A stretch of 19,506 nucleotides of DNA from Nitrospinae bacterium AH_259_B05_G02_I21 (GTDB lineage Bacteria; JADFOP01), in the NCBI GenBank assembly GCA_027717595.1, contig JALLOF010000031.1, positions 1 through 19,506 of the forward strand. The letters run 5' to 3'. Positions 7,575 to 15,079 of this stretch are shown here, in pieces. The stretch's first letter is position 1. Each line of letters opens with the position of its first letter. The translations under genes and the position numbers were made by a program. The notes under the pieces were generated by a model. The model saw only the letters and a list, made by a program, of their open reading frames with translations. It did no database searches and was not told where the DNA came from.

Positions 7575-8171
7575 TCAGCCTCCGCCGACGTGAAAGCGCT
7601 CAAAGCGGCGCACGACGATGTTCTCGCCCAACTGGGCGACGGCCTCGACGATGTGCTCCTGCACCGTCCGATCGGTGTCCCTGATGTAGGGCTGATCCAC
7701 CAGGCAAACTTCCTCGAAGTGCTTTTCCATCCGGCCCTCCACGATGCGATCGAGGACCTTCTCGGGTTTGCCCTCCTCGCGGGCCTGGGATAGAAAGATT
7801 TCCCGCTCTTTCTCGACAACTTCTTCGGGCACCTGGTCGCGCGAGACGTAGAGGGGGTTGGACGCGGCCACGTGCATGGCCAAATCCTTCACCAGCTGCT
7901 GGAAGATCTCGGTTTTGGCGACGAAGTCCGTCTCGCAGTTGACCTCGACCAGCACACCGATCTTCCCACCGGCGTGTATATAGCTTCCGACCAAACCCTC
8001 GCCGGTGGCCCGGGCCGCACGCTTGGCGGCCTTCGACAGGCCTCTCTTGCGCAGCACATCCATGGCGGCCTCGACCTGACCGTTCGCCTCCTTGAGGGCC
8101 TCCTTGCAGTCCATGATGCCGGCGCCCGACTTCTCGCGCAATTCCTTGACCTGCGCCGCACTGATGCCCAT
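7575..8171 (-). CDS. tsf: Translation elongation factor Ts
   Basis: It is the guanine-nucleotide exchange factor for EF-Tu. The N-terminal signature [23 protein letters not shown] and the core [28 protein letters not shown] with its TDFV motif are intact. At 198 aa it is the short EF-Ts form found in many non-enterobacterial lineages, lacking the long C-terminal insert of the E. coli protein. The ATG is preceded by AGGAGA at a good distance. It lies 24 bp after rpsB and 28 bp before pyrH. Confidence 0.98.
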   Translation of the reverse strand: MGISAAQVKELREKSGAGIMDCKEALKEANGQVEAAMDVLRKRGLSKAAKRAARATGEGLVGSYIHAGGKIGVLVEVNCETDFVAKTEIFQQLVKDLAMHVAASNPLYVSRDQVPEEVVEKEREIFLSQAREEGKPEKVLDRIVEGRMEKHFEEVCLVDQPYIRDTDRTVQEHIVEAVAQLGENIVVRRFERFHVGGG

Positions 8172-8195
8172 CCCGTTCTTCTCCTCTATCCGCTG

Positions 8196-9104
8196 CTACT
8201 CAACCGGCTCAGGGTGCTTCGGATCTGGCTCGGCGACTGGTTCAGCCTCCGGGTCCGCTTCTGCCGCGGCGACCTCATCGGCGGGCCCGGAGGGCTCATC
8301 CTCCGACGTGGCCGGCTCGTCGGCAGCCGCCTCCTCAGCCTGGGTCTCCACAGCCACGAGCTCGGCCTCCGGCTCCACGACCTCCTCAGCCTCTTCGCCC
8401 TCATCGGCGGCGACGGCCGCCCTCTGGTCGAGCCCTTCCAACACGGCATCGGCCATCTTGCTGGTGACGAGCCGGATGGCGCGGATGGCATCGTCATTAC
8501 ACGGGATGGCGTAGGTGATGTCGTCGGGGTCGCAGTTGGTATCGACCATTCCGGTCGTCGGAATCTCAAGCCTGAGGGCTTCGTTGACGACAATTTTCTC
8601 CCTGCGGGGATCGATGATGAACACGGCCCCCGGCAGCTCGTCCATTTCCTTGATGCCCCCTAGAAACTTATCCAGGCGCTGCCGTTCGCGCTCCAAGGTA
8701 GCCGCCCCTTTTTTGGTCAAGAGCTCAAAGTAGCCGTCGGCCTTCATCTCTTCGAGCTCCCGGAGCCTTTGGATACGGCCCTTCATGGTCTTAAAGTTCG
8801 TCAGCGTGCCTCCGAGCCAGCGGGTGGTCACCCAGAACTGTCCGCAGCGGGCGGCTTCCTCGCGGATGGCATCCTGGGACTGCCTCTTGGTCCCGACGAA
8901 CAGGACCCGGCCTCCCTGGGCGGCCACGTCGCGGACGAAGTCGTAGGCCTCCTGGAAGAGCGCCAAGGTCTGTTGGAGATCGATGATGTAGATACCGTTT
9001 CGCGCGCCGTAGATGTAGCGGCGCATCTTAGGGTTCCATCGATTTGTCTGGTGGCCGAAGTGGCAGCCCGACTCAAGCAGCTGCTTCATTGTGACGACGG
9101 ACAC
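8196..9104 (-). CDS. rpsB: 30S ribosomal protein S2 with acidic C-terminal extension
   Basis: It is a small-subunit ribosomal protein. The core (about residues 1-225) carries [77 protein letters not shown] and [25 protein letters not shown]. Residues from about 226 to 302 form an extra tail rich in Glu, Asp, Ala and Pro, which typical ~240-aa S2 lacks. The start is GTG at 9104 with AAGGAGG seven bases upstream, a strong site that decides the start. It is first in the long minus-strand cluster. A promoter at 9251-9279 and a hairpin-rich leader precede it, which suggests S2 autoregulation as known in other bacteria. Confidence 0.98.
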   Translation of the reverse strand: MSVVTMKQLLESGCHFGHQTNRWNPKMRRYIYGARNGIYIIDLQQTLALFQEAYDFVRDVAAQGGRVLFVGTKRQSQDAIREEAARCGQFWVTTRWLGGTLTNFKTMKGRIQRLRELEEMKADGYFELLTKKGAATLERERQRLDKFLGGIKEMDELPGAVFIIDPRREKIVVNEALRLEIPTTGMVDTNCDPDDITYAIPCNDDAIRAIRLVTSKMADAVLEGLDQRAAVAADEGEEAEEVVEPEAELVAVETQAEEAAADEPATSEDEPSGPADEVAAAEADPEAEPVAEPDPKHPEPVE

Positions 9105-9243
9105 TGGTGGGCCTCCTTGCGGTTGGGGTTAGTCCCTCCGCTCCCATCCTCTGGCGCCGAAACCCCGATGGGGCACCCCTCTGCGCCATCCGGAGAGCGT
9201 GTGTCGGTTACCCTGGAGGGGCGCAGACCCCTCCGCGGGTCAA
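9105..9243 (-). promoter_or_regulatory. Structured rpsB leader
   Basis: This is the predicted 5' UTR of about 139 nt. It contains a perfect 7-bp hairpin (GGAGGGG 9215-9221 with CCCCTCC 9228-9234). A second hairpin has core CCCC 9163-9166 with GGGG 9170-9173, extended by flanking GC pairs. The Shine-Dalgarno AAGGAGG lies at 9112-9118. S2 mRNA leaders are known autoregulatory targets in several phyla; I cannot match this one to a defined class. Confidence 0.45.
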
Positions 9244-9250
9244 TTGGATA

Positions 9251-9279
9251 TTAATACCATAGGGATAGGGCCCGTGCAA
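9251..9279 (-). promoter_or_regulatory. rpsB operon promoter
   Basis: On the minus strand, TTGCAC (9274-9279) and TATTAA (9251-9256) are spaced by exactly 17 bp. The predicted start is near 9244. It lies at the left border of the AT-richer islet, so the operon's promoter stayed intact next to foreign-looking DNA. Confidence 0.75.
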
Positions 9280-9373
9280 GAGGGCCGGGTGCGGGGTACT
9301 GCTACATGTTGAATAATATAGCCCCGGCAAGAAAAGAATGGCACGGAATCTCAGGGCTGGGTAGAATTGGGGC

Positions 9374-10105
9374 ATGGGTCGTTTGTTTTGGGTACTTGTA
9401 TATACCGCCGGTGTTTTCTTGGCCGGTCTTGGGGCCGAGGAAATGTTGGGTTTGCTAGGCCCAAGAGCGGCCACCTATTCGCTCGCTATTGGGCTTATAC
9501 TTTTGCTTACTTATTATCTATGGCAAAAGTTTGGAGGGAGCAACAAACAAAAGGTGGGTTTTTTAGTTATTGGAACTGTTGGGGCATTGATTTTTGCTTG
9601 GAAAGTACCACCATTGCTACCATCATCCACGGTAGATGAAGGTAGGACTCAGCTTGCGCTACAGTATGCTTATGAGTGGGACAATTACAAAGGTGCCACA
9701 CTTAAACCTCCCGAAAACTGGTGGAGAACAATAGACCGACCCTTAACAAGAGAATATTCACCAAGTGAGATGCGATTGCTTTTGGGTGTATATAATGGAA
9801 ACAAAAAGGTATCGTTAGAGAATATTCGGGTGCATATTAATTTTCTTGATGATTGGCTAATTGTTCGCCCCGATAAATATTGGCAACCCTATGTTACCAA
9901 CAAACATTATTTCGTTAGTTTGGGTAATATTAATCGTGATGAGGCACTTTTCCCTAATGGAAACCTTTGGGTCAAGTTTCCCAAACCGGGTGTCTATTCC
10001 ATGTCTTATTTTATAAGGGGGGGGAATTTTGACAGCATAACGCATAGTTTCAAGATTATTCTTAGGAAATCAATTTCTGATACGGAAGGTTCTCAGACCC
10101 AATGA
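9374..10105 (+). CDS. Orphan membrane protein of unknown function
   Basis: I do not recognise this 243-aa protein. The N-terminus has about three hydrophobic segments: residues ~4-28, ~34-50 and ~60-78. A polar domain follows with many aromatic residues (YEWDNYKG, NWWRTIDRPL, WLIVRPDKYWQPYV). It looks like a beta-rich domain on one face of the membrane, with a final strand pattern FIRGGNFDSITHSFKIILR. It is the only complete plus-strand gene in the window and is visibly AT-rich in codon choice, unlike both flanking housekeeping blocks, which suggests horizontal acquisition. The ATG at 9374 has only a weak GGGG upstream. No partner gene lies beside it. Flanking GGTGCGGGGTA copies at 9288-9298 and 10247-10257 may be traces of its insertion. 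Confidence 0.75.
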   Translation: MGRLFWVLVYTAGVFLAGLGAEEMLGLLGPRAATYSLAIGLILLLTYYLWQKFGGSNKQKVGFLVIGTVGALIFAWKVPPLLPSSTVDEGRTQLALQYAYEWDNYKGATLKPPENWWRTIDRPLTREYSPSEMRLLLGVYNGNKKVSLENIRVHINFLDDWLIVRPDKYWQPYVTNKHYFVSLGNINRDEALFPNGNLWVKFPKPGVYSMSYFIRGGNFDSITHSFKIILRKSISDTEGSQTQ

Positions 10106-10180
10106 GCTTGCGAAGCGTAACTCAACGAAGCTTAGTTATAAATCTAATAATTCTCCCATCGTCCAAATATGGTCTGTGAG

Positions 10181-10199
10181 GCCCGCTTCCATTGCGGGC
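10181..10199. other. Small GC hairpin downstream of the orphan gene
   Basis: GCCCGC (10181-10186) and GCGGGC (10194-10199) form a perfect 6-bp stem with a 7-nt loop, 75 bp after the gene ending at 10105. There is no following T-run, so terminator function is doubtful. The remainder of 10106-10413 holds only the repeats listed separately. Confidence 0.3.
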
Positions 10200-10225
10200 G
10201 TCACTCTCAAGCTCTGATGGACTCG

Positions 10226-10272
10226 ACCGAAATTAGGACACTACCAGGTGCGGGGTAGTGTCCTGTTTCGGT
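10226..10272. repeat. Long near-perfect hairpin, transposon-end-like
   Basis: The left arm ACCGAAA + AGGACACTACC (10226-10245) and right arm GGTAGTGTCCT + TTTCGGT (10254-10272) pair over 18 bp around an 8-nt loop. A small internal mismatch separates the two stem parts. A third related copy, CCAAATTAAGACACTACC, is at 11784-11801. It looks like two abutted terminal inverted repeats from an insertion sequence or MITE. Confidence 0.7.
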
Positions 10273-10311
10273 AAGCTGTTAGAGATGTAAGCGGCTTGGT
10301 CCGCCTCAGGC

Positions 10312-10373
10312 ATATTTCACCGAAATATGATACTCGGCTTGGCGGGGCGATAGTTAATATTTCATCGTGAAAT
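10312..10373 (-). repeat. 62-bp MITE-like palindromic element, copy B
   Basis: This is the reverse-complement counterpart of the element at 81-142. The 22-bp and 23-bp blocks are identical to copy A, and the 17-bp centre is the same length but different in sequence. It is located between the long hairpin at 10226-10272 and the 3' end of the hydrolase gene. Confidence 0.8.
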
Positions 10374-10413
10374 CGAAACTTTTATCTTAGACGGAAAATA
10401 GGAAGTTTGAATT

Positions 10414-11433
10414 CTATGATGCTGGCTTAAGCTCAAATACCCGCGTCACTATCTCTTTCATATCCTTCACAGCTTTCTTCTTGGCGGCGCCATTGTACCC
10501 GTACCTGACCCCACATGTTCCACAAATGGTAATGGCTCTATCCTTATTCCTGATATTGTCTAACGGTAGCCCGCTGGTTTTCTCAATCGTTGTCCCATCA
10601 GGCTGAACCTCAAAACGGCACCTTGTGAGGCTGTAGTATTTATCCGACCTACGAACAGCATTCATGGTATCAAAGGAGTGATGTGCACCCGCGTATAGGA
10701 TGATTTCCGCGTCGTAGCCAGCGGATTTCAATGTTTCTGTAAGCTCAACACAATGCTTTGCAGGGGTCCAGCTATCAGCTTCTCCGATTAGAATTCGGAT
10801 TGGTGCACTCGTCATATGTAGTGCCTTGAACATCACACAGACGGGAGCTATTGAAATATGCAAGGCAAACCTTAAGTCACCCTCTACGGAAGCCTTCCTA
10901 AGAGGTTCCCAGGCAGTTAACACCGAAACGGTTCCCCCTCTCCCTCTGCCCATAATACCAATGCGCTTCGGGTCGATTCGCGGATGGGTGCTTAACAGTC
11001 TCAATGCACTGAAGGCGTCAGCAGCCATCATTGCTCCCGTGCCGAACATATGGGTGCCCGCAGATTGTACATCACCTCTTGGACGAACGCTATCCGGTCT
11101 GAAGGTTGCAACACCCATCTTGTTGAGTTCTTGGAGATAGTATTGGTCTGCAAAATGCCACCCGCCGGCCGAATGCATGTACACCATAGCTGGCACTTTA
11201 CCTTCGTCACCCTTCGGGAGCTTAAGGTCGCCGAAAATTGTTACTCTCGTATCGTTATCGCTTCCGTCGAGAATGTTTTTGAGAGCGTAGGGGCTGGTAC
11301 TATCGAAGTATATCCTCCCCGTCTCACCACCCTCCAATGTTGTTAAAACAACCCTCTTCTTTGCACCCGCCTGGTAGCTTGACAGGAATATTACGGCGAA
11401 TACTCCAATGAGCAGTTTTCCTGCGCGTTTCAT
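10414..11433 (-). CDS. Exported dienelactone-hydrolase-like alpha/beta hydrolase, nucleophile replaced
   Basis: The 339-aa product begins with a signal-peptide-like segment: MKRAGK, then a hydrophobic core to about residue 20, then QAGA. An alpha/beta-hydrolase fold of the dienelactone hydrolase type follows. Visible are the oxyanion-loop region MVYMHSAGGW (~83-92), the strand-elbow segment RIGIMGRGRGGTVSV (~157-171), the acid region ILIGEADSWTP (Asp220) and the GAHHSFD histidine (~249-255). The elbow should read G-x-S-x-G; here the nucleophile position (Gly164) is GGG, so the classic Ser or Cys is missing. It could be a non-catalytic relative or use another residue. The C-terminal ~70 residues (RCRFEVQPDGTTIE, ICGTCGVRYGYNG) are unassigned. 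The gene lies alone in the AT-richer islet and is probably acquired. The substrate is unknown. Confidence 0.8.
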   Translation of the reverse strand: MKRAGKLLIGVFAVIFLSSYQAGAKKRVVLTTLEGGETGRIYFDSTSPYALKNILDGSDNDTRVTIFGDLKLPKGDEGKVPAMVYMHSAGGWHFADQYYLQELNKMGVATFRPDSVRPRGDVQSAGTHMFGTGAMMAADAFSALRLLSTHPRIDPKRIGIMGRGRGGTVSVLTAWEPLRKASVEGDLRFALHISIAPVCVMFKALHMTSAPIRILIGEADSWTPAKHCVELTETLKSAGYDAEIILYAGAHHSFDTMNAVRRSDKYYSLTRCRFEVQPDGTTIEKTSGLPLDNIRNKDRAITICGTCGVRYGYNGAAKKKAVKDMKEIVTRVFELKPAS

Positions 11434-11546
11434 TCTCGACCCCCTATTGCTTCGTTAGCTAATTATTCTACCTAGTTCCCGTGAAACTCGTAACGAGAGC
11501 CAACAATTCAACAGGAATAAAAAAGCCGAGCTAGCCCCTGTGACGG

Positions 11547-11783
11547 TCAACTCACCCTATAAGGGTCCGCATTACTGACTCCCCCCTCCCAGTCAGCTTC
11601 ACGGTTGATGAATTTACTGATAGCAATAAGAGGTGTGAATAGTTTGAATATAACACCAGAGGCGTGATGTGGCAACAGTTCTTCGTTAGTTACGATTATC
11701 CCAGGAAATATTAACTCAGGCCAACCAATTGCAAAGTTACTATTTCTCCAGAAATTGCCCTTCGGTCGATCAGGCCGTCTCAT
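11547..11783 (-). CDS. Doubtful short ORF inside the islet
   Basis: A 78-codon frame starts at an ATG within the terminal-repeat-like sequence at 11784 and has no Shine-Dalgarno. The translation (for example NEELLPHHASGVIFKLFTPLIAISKF) has one moderately hydrophobic stretch and no family resemblance that I see. It may be a remnant of a larger gene or chance. The neighbouring non-coding stretch 11434-11546 holds no clear signal. Confidence 0.2.
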   Translation of the reverse strand: MRRPDRPKGNFWRNSNFAIGWPELIFPGIIVTNEELLPHHASGVIFKLFTPLIAISKFINREADWEGGVSNADPYRVS

Positions 11784-11801
11784 CCAAATTAAGACACTAC
11801 C
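11784..11801. repeat. Terminal-repeat-like sequence, right border of islet
   Basis: CCAAATTAAGACACTACC matches the left arm of the hairpin at 10226-10245 in direct orientation and its right arm at 10254-10272 in inverted orientation. Paired with 10254 it would delimit a 1.55-kb segment (10254-11801) containing the hydrolase gene and no transposase. It lies 20 bp beyond the argJ stop. Confidence 0.6.
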
Positions 11802-11820
11802 GGGGCCAGGCTGGGCCGCC

Positions 11821-13030
11821 TCAGGTGGTGTAGTCGGCGTTGAGGCGCACGTAGTCGAGCGAGAGGTCGGTGGTCAGCACGGTGGCCTCGTGCGAGCCGA
11901 GATTGAGGTCGACCCGGATGGGGACCTCACCCTCGGAGGCGGCTCGCTGCAACGCGTCTTGCGAGACAGGCTCGACGGGCCGGCCGGCACGAAATATGGG
12001 CACCCCGCCGTAGGTGATATCGAGCCGTTCCGGCGCAATAGCCTCACCGGAGGCCCCGACGGCTGCAAGGACCCGGCCCCAGTTGGGGTCGCCCCCAAAG
12101 AGGGCGGTCTTGACCAGCAGGGAGCGGGCCACCGTCTGGGCGACGTGCTCGGCCTGGGCCTCGCTTTCGGCCCCGGCCACGGTGATGACCGCCAGCCGCG
12201 TGGTCCCCTCGCCGTCAAGGACGATCTGGCGGGCCAAATCCCCGCAGACCGCCTCGAGCGCGGCCTGGAACCGGTCGGCCTCGGGCCCCGAGCCTTCCAG
12301 CGGGACGGCGGGGGCGGCGCCTGTGGCCAGCAGCACGACCGAATCGTTGGTCGACATGTCCCCATCGACGGTGATCCGGTTGAAGGTCCTATCCACTGCC
12401 GTCCGCAGAGCCGTCTGGAGTGATCCGGCCTCGGCCGCCAGATCCGTGGCCACGACGGCCAGCATGGTGGCCATGCAAGGAGCAATCATCCCGGCGCCCT
12501 TCGCCATCCCCCCCAGCCGGACGGTCTGGCCGTCGTGGAGCCACTCCACCGCGGCGGTCTTCGGCCGGGTATCGGTCGTGCAAATGGCTTCGGCCGCCTC
12601 CGCTCCCCCGTCCGGGGAGGCCGAGGCGACAAGGCCGGGCACGGCCTTAAGCATCGGCTCGACCGGAAGGCGGACCCCGATTATGCCCGTCGACATGAGG
12701 AGCACCTCGTGCGGAGGGCACCCAAGCTCCGCCGCCACCGCCTCGGCGCAGGCCCGTGCGTCCTCCATCCCGTCGGGGCCCGTGCCGGCGTTGGCGTTGC
12801 CGGAGTTGATGAGGAGCGCTCGACAGGCCCCCCCCCTGAGCGATGTGCTCCCTCGTGACGCGCACCGGCGCCGCCTGGAGCCGGTTCGTGGTAAAGACGC
12901 CCGCCGCCACGGCAGGCGGGTCGCAAAGCACCAGGGCCACGTCGAGCCCCTCGGCCTTGATGCCGACCCGGCAGGCCGCGGCCGTGACGCCGGAAACCGC
13001 CGACAGCCCCCCGTCGATGTGGCGCACCAT
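11821..13030 (-). CDS. argJ: Glutamate N-acetyltransferase / ornithine acetyltransferase ArgJ, interrupted by a frameshift
   Basis: It transfers acetyl from N-acetylornithine to glutamate in the cyclic arginine pathway. The N-terminal part starts at ATG 13030 (MVRHIDGGLSAVSGVTAAACRVGIKAEG) and runs correctly to REHIAQGG. There the frame breaks in a run of nine G on the coding strand (12828-12836). Removing one base gives CRALLINSGNANAGTGPDGMEDA, the conserved ArgJ segment, and the rest is in frame to 11821. The self-cleavage site is intact: GMAKGAGMIAPCMATMLAVV, catalytic Thr about residue 188 of the restored 402-aa protein. The whole sequence looks otherwise sound. A sequencing error, a recent inactivation and slippage-dependent expression all fit. 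It follows argC by 14 bp. Confidence 0.93.
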
Positions 13031-13044
13031 TTTGCTGACAGTCC

Positions 13045-14085
13045 TTACGGGAAGAGACCCGGCCCCGTGAGGCCTGCGGTCTCATCGAGGTCGAGCATGA
13101 TGTTGGCGTTCTGGATGGCGAGCCCGCTGGCCCCCTTTCCTAGGTTGTCGAGGGCTGAGAGCACAATGACCCGCCCGGTCCGCTCATCGAGCCTAAGAGC
13201 AAGCTCACACATGTTGGTCCCCCGAAGCCTCCCGGTGGCAGGAAGCTCCCCCGGCGGCAGAACCCGGACGAAGGGCTCATCGGCGTACGCCTCCCGCATC
13301 GCCGAATAAAGCTCCTCTTCGGTCGGCCCGCCCACAAGCGTGGCATAGACGGTCGAGAGGATTCCCCGGGTCATGGGGACGAGATGGGGCGTGAAGGTGC
13401 AGGTGATGGGCCGCCCCGCAATGGCCGAGAGCTCCTGCTCCATCTCCGGGGTGTGCCGATGGGCGGCGACCTGATAGGGCCGGAAGTCTTCGCTGAGTTC
13501 GGAGAAGCTCAAGGCCAGCTCTTCGCGCCGGCCCGCCCCCGAGGTGCCCGACTTGCAATCGGCAATCACGCTGTCCGCCTCGATGAGGCCGGAGCGCAGC
13601 AGGGGAGCGACGGCCAGCACCACGCTCGTTGGATAACAGCCCGGATTGGCCACGAGACGCGCTCCTCGAATCGCGTCGCGGTGAAGCTCCGGCAGCCCGT
13701 AGACGGCCTTGGAGCAGAGCTCCGGCGACACGTGGCCCGCGCCGTACCAGGCCTCATAGACGGCCGGGTCGCGGAAGCGGAAATCGGCAGACAGGTCCAC
13801 CACCAGGCAGCCGGCCTCCACCAGGGCGGGGACCACCTCCATCGAGGTCGTATGGGGAAGGGCGCAAAAGACCACCCTGCAGGCCTCGGCCACCGAGCGC
13901 GGGTCGAGCTTCTCGAGGGTGAGGTCAAACTCGCCCCTAAGAAACGGAAAGACCTCTTCTAAGGCCCTGCCGGCATGTCGGTCGGCCGTGACGCGGGCGA
14001 CCTCTATGTGAGGGTGCCGGCTCAACAGCCGAAGCAGCTCCGCACCGGTGTAGCCGCTCGCGCCAGCTATGCCACAAGGAATCAC
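13045..14085 (-). CDS. argC: N-acetyl-gamma-glutamyl-phosphate reductase
   Basis: It reduces N-acetylglutamyl phosphate to the semialdehyde with NADPH in arginine synthesis. The product is 346 aa, typical. The N-terminal Rossmann motif is GIAGASGYTGAELLRLL. The catalytic Cys is in VANPGCYPTS, and the region HRHTPEMEQEL with the catalytic His is present. The ATG is at 14085. It is separated from rpsI by a terminator, so argC-argJ probably has its own start of transcription within 14086-14116 or depends on read-through. argJ follows at once, forming an argCJ pair. Confidence 0.97.
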   Translation of the reverse strand: MIPCGIAGASGYTGAELLRLLSRHPHIEVARVTADRHAGRALEEVFPFLRGEFDLTLEKLDPRSVAEACRVVFCALPHTTSMEVVPALVEAGCLVVDLSADFRFRDPAVYEAWYGAGHVSPELCSKAVYGLPELHRDAIRGARLVANPGCYPTSVVLAVAPLLRSGLIEADSVIADCKSGTSGAGRREELALSFSELSEDFRPYQVAAHRHTPEMEQELSAIAGRPITCTFTPHLVPMTRGILSTVYATLVGGPTEEELYSAMREAYADEPFVRVLPPGELPATGRLRGTNMCELALRLDERTGRVIVLSALDNLGKGASGLAIQNANIMLDLDETAGLTGPGLFP

Positions 14086-14116
14086 CGCTCGCCCCTCCGT
14101 GCCAAGATATAAAAAT

Positions 14117-14147
14117 AGACCGAAGGTCCACCGAGGGCCTTCGGTCT
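14117..14147 (-). terminator. Intrinsic terminator of rplM-rpsI
   Basis: On the minus strand a 10-bp perfect stem AGACCGAAGG / CCTTCGGTCT with an 11-nt loop is followed directly by ATTTTTATAT. It sits 11 bp after the rpsI stop and 31 bp before argC. Confidence 0.85.
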
Positions 14148-14158
14148 GGGGATTCCAA

Positions 14159-14554
14159 TCAACGCTTGGAGTACTGGAACCGCTTCCTTGCCCCCGGCTG
14201 ACCGTACTTCTTCCGCTCTTTCTTCCTGGCGTCCCGGGTCAGCAGGCCCGCTCGCTTCAGCGTGTCGCGCAAATCGGCGTTGGCCTCGAGCAGCGCCCGG
14301 GTGATGCCGTGCCTGACGGCCCCGGCCTGCCCGTTCTTGCCGCCCCCGCGGACCGTGATGAAGGCATCGAAGTTCCCAAGGGTGCCGGTCAGCTCGAAGG
14401 GCTGGCGCACGACCATCTTGCTCGTCTCCCGGTCGAAATACTCATCAATGGGCAGTCGGTTGACGGTAATGGCGCCGCTGCCGGGGGTCAGCCAGACCCG
14501 CGCAATGGAGGTCTTGCGCTTGCCGGTGCCGTAGAAGCGAGGCGTCTCTGCCAC
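14159..14554 (-). CDS. rpsI: 30S ribosomal protein S9
   Basis: It is a small-subunit protein whose C-terminal tail reaches the P-site tRNA. The product is 131 aa. Visible are the N-terminal [16 protein letters not shown], the central [21 protein letters not shown], and the characteristic basic C-terminus [17 protein letters not shown] ending in Lys-Arg. It begins 13 bp after rplM and ends just before an intrinsic terminator. Confidence 0.98.
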   Translation of the reverse strand: MAETPRFYGTGKRKTSIARVWLTPGSGAITVNRLPIDEYFDRETSKMVVRQPFELTGTLGNFDAFITVRGGGKNGQAGAVRHGITRALLEANADLRDTLKRAGLLTRDARKKERKKYGQPGARKRFQYSKR

Positions 14555-14567
14555 AACCCTCCCCTCC

Positions 14568-15002
14568 CTAGGCCTCGATCTCGAGGGGCTCGGGCCGTTG
14601 GGCCTCGTGGGGATGATCGGGCGAGGCGTAGACCTTGAGTTTTTTGAACATCGCCCGGCCCAGCTTCGTCTTGGGCAACATCCGCCTGACCGCCAGCTCC
14701 ACCATCCGCACGGGTCTTTTCTCCAGCATCTTGCCCGCCTGCACGGTCTTCAAGCCCCCCGGGTAGTTGGAGTGAAAGTAGTAGGACTTATTGAGGAGCT
14801 TCTTGCCCGTCAGGCGCACCTTGTCGGCGTTGACGACGATGACGAAGTCGCCGCAGTCCACGTGGGGCGTGAAGAAGGGCTTGTGCTTGCCCCGAAGGAT
14901 GGTGGCCACCTGGCTGGCCATCCGCCCGAGGACTTTCCCTTCGGCATCCACCACTAACCACTTCCGCTCGACATCCTCTTTTCGCACCGAGACGGTTCGC
15001 AT
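14568..15002 (-). CDS. rplM: 50S ribosomal protein L13
   Basis: It is an early-assembling large-subunit protein. The 144-aa product has [63 protein letters not shown] and [22 protein letters not shown], all L13 hallmarks. The start is ATG 15002 ([10 protein letters not shown]), with GAGGAG five bases upstream. A frame extension of seven codons to 15023 lies upstream of the Shine-Dalgarno and is discarded. It is transcribed from the promoter at 15039-15067 and cotranscribed with rpsI. Confidence 0.98.
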   Translation of the reverse strand: MRTVSVRKEDVERKWLVVDAEGKVLGRMASQVATILRGKHKPFFTPHVDCGDFVIVVNADKVRLTGKKLLNKSYYFHSNYPGGLKTVQAGKMLEKRPVRMVELAVRRMLPKTKLGRAMFKKLKVYASPDHPHEAQRPEPLEIEA

Positions 15003-15038
15003 GCTCACTCCTCGCAAACCCACTAAAGATGAGTGTGT

Positions 15039-15067
15039 TGTATACGGTAAGGCCCCCGTGTTGTCAA
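15039..15067 (-). promoter_or_regulatory. rplM-rpsI promoter
   Basis: On the minus strand, TTGACA (15062-15067, perfect) and TATACA (15039-15044) are 17 bp apart. The predicted start is near 15032, giving a leader of about 30 nt with GAGGAG. It is the best sigma-70 match in the window. Confidence 0.88.
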
Positions 15068-15079
15068 GGGAAAAAGCTC

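Noticed and set aside
10106-10413. tRNA or small RNA gene
   Set aside because: The hairpins here are explained by transposon-end-like and MITE-like repeats; no cloverleaf or CCA end is visible.
12014-13309. 431-codon plus-strand frame opposite argJ and argC
   Set aside because: Low-complexity Ser/Pro/Arg/Ala translation, antisense to two conserved enzymes; a composition artefact.
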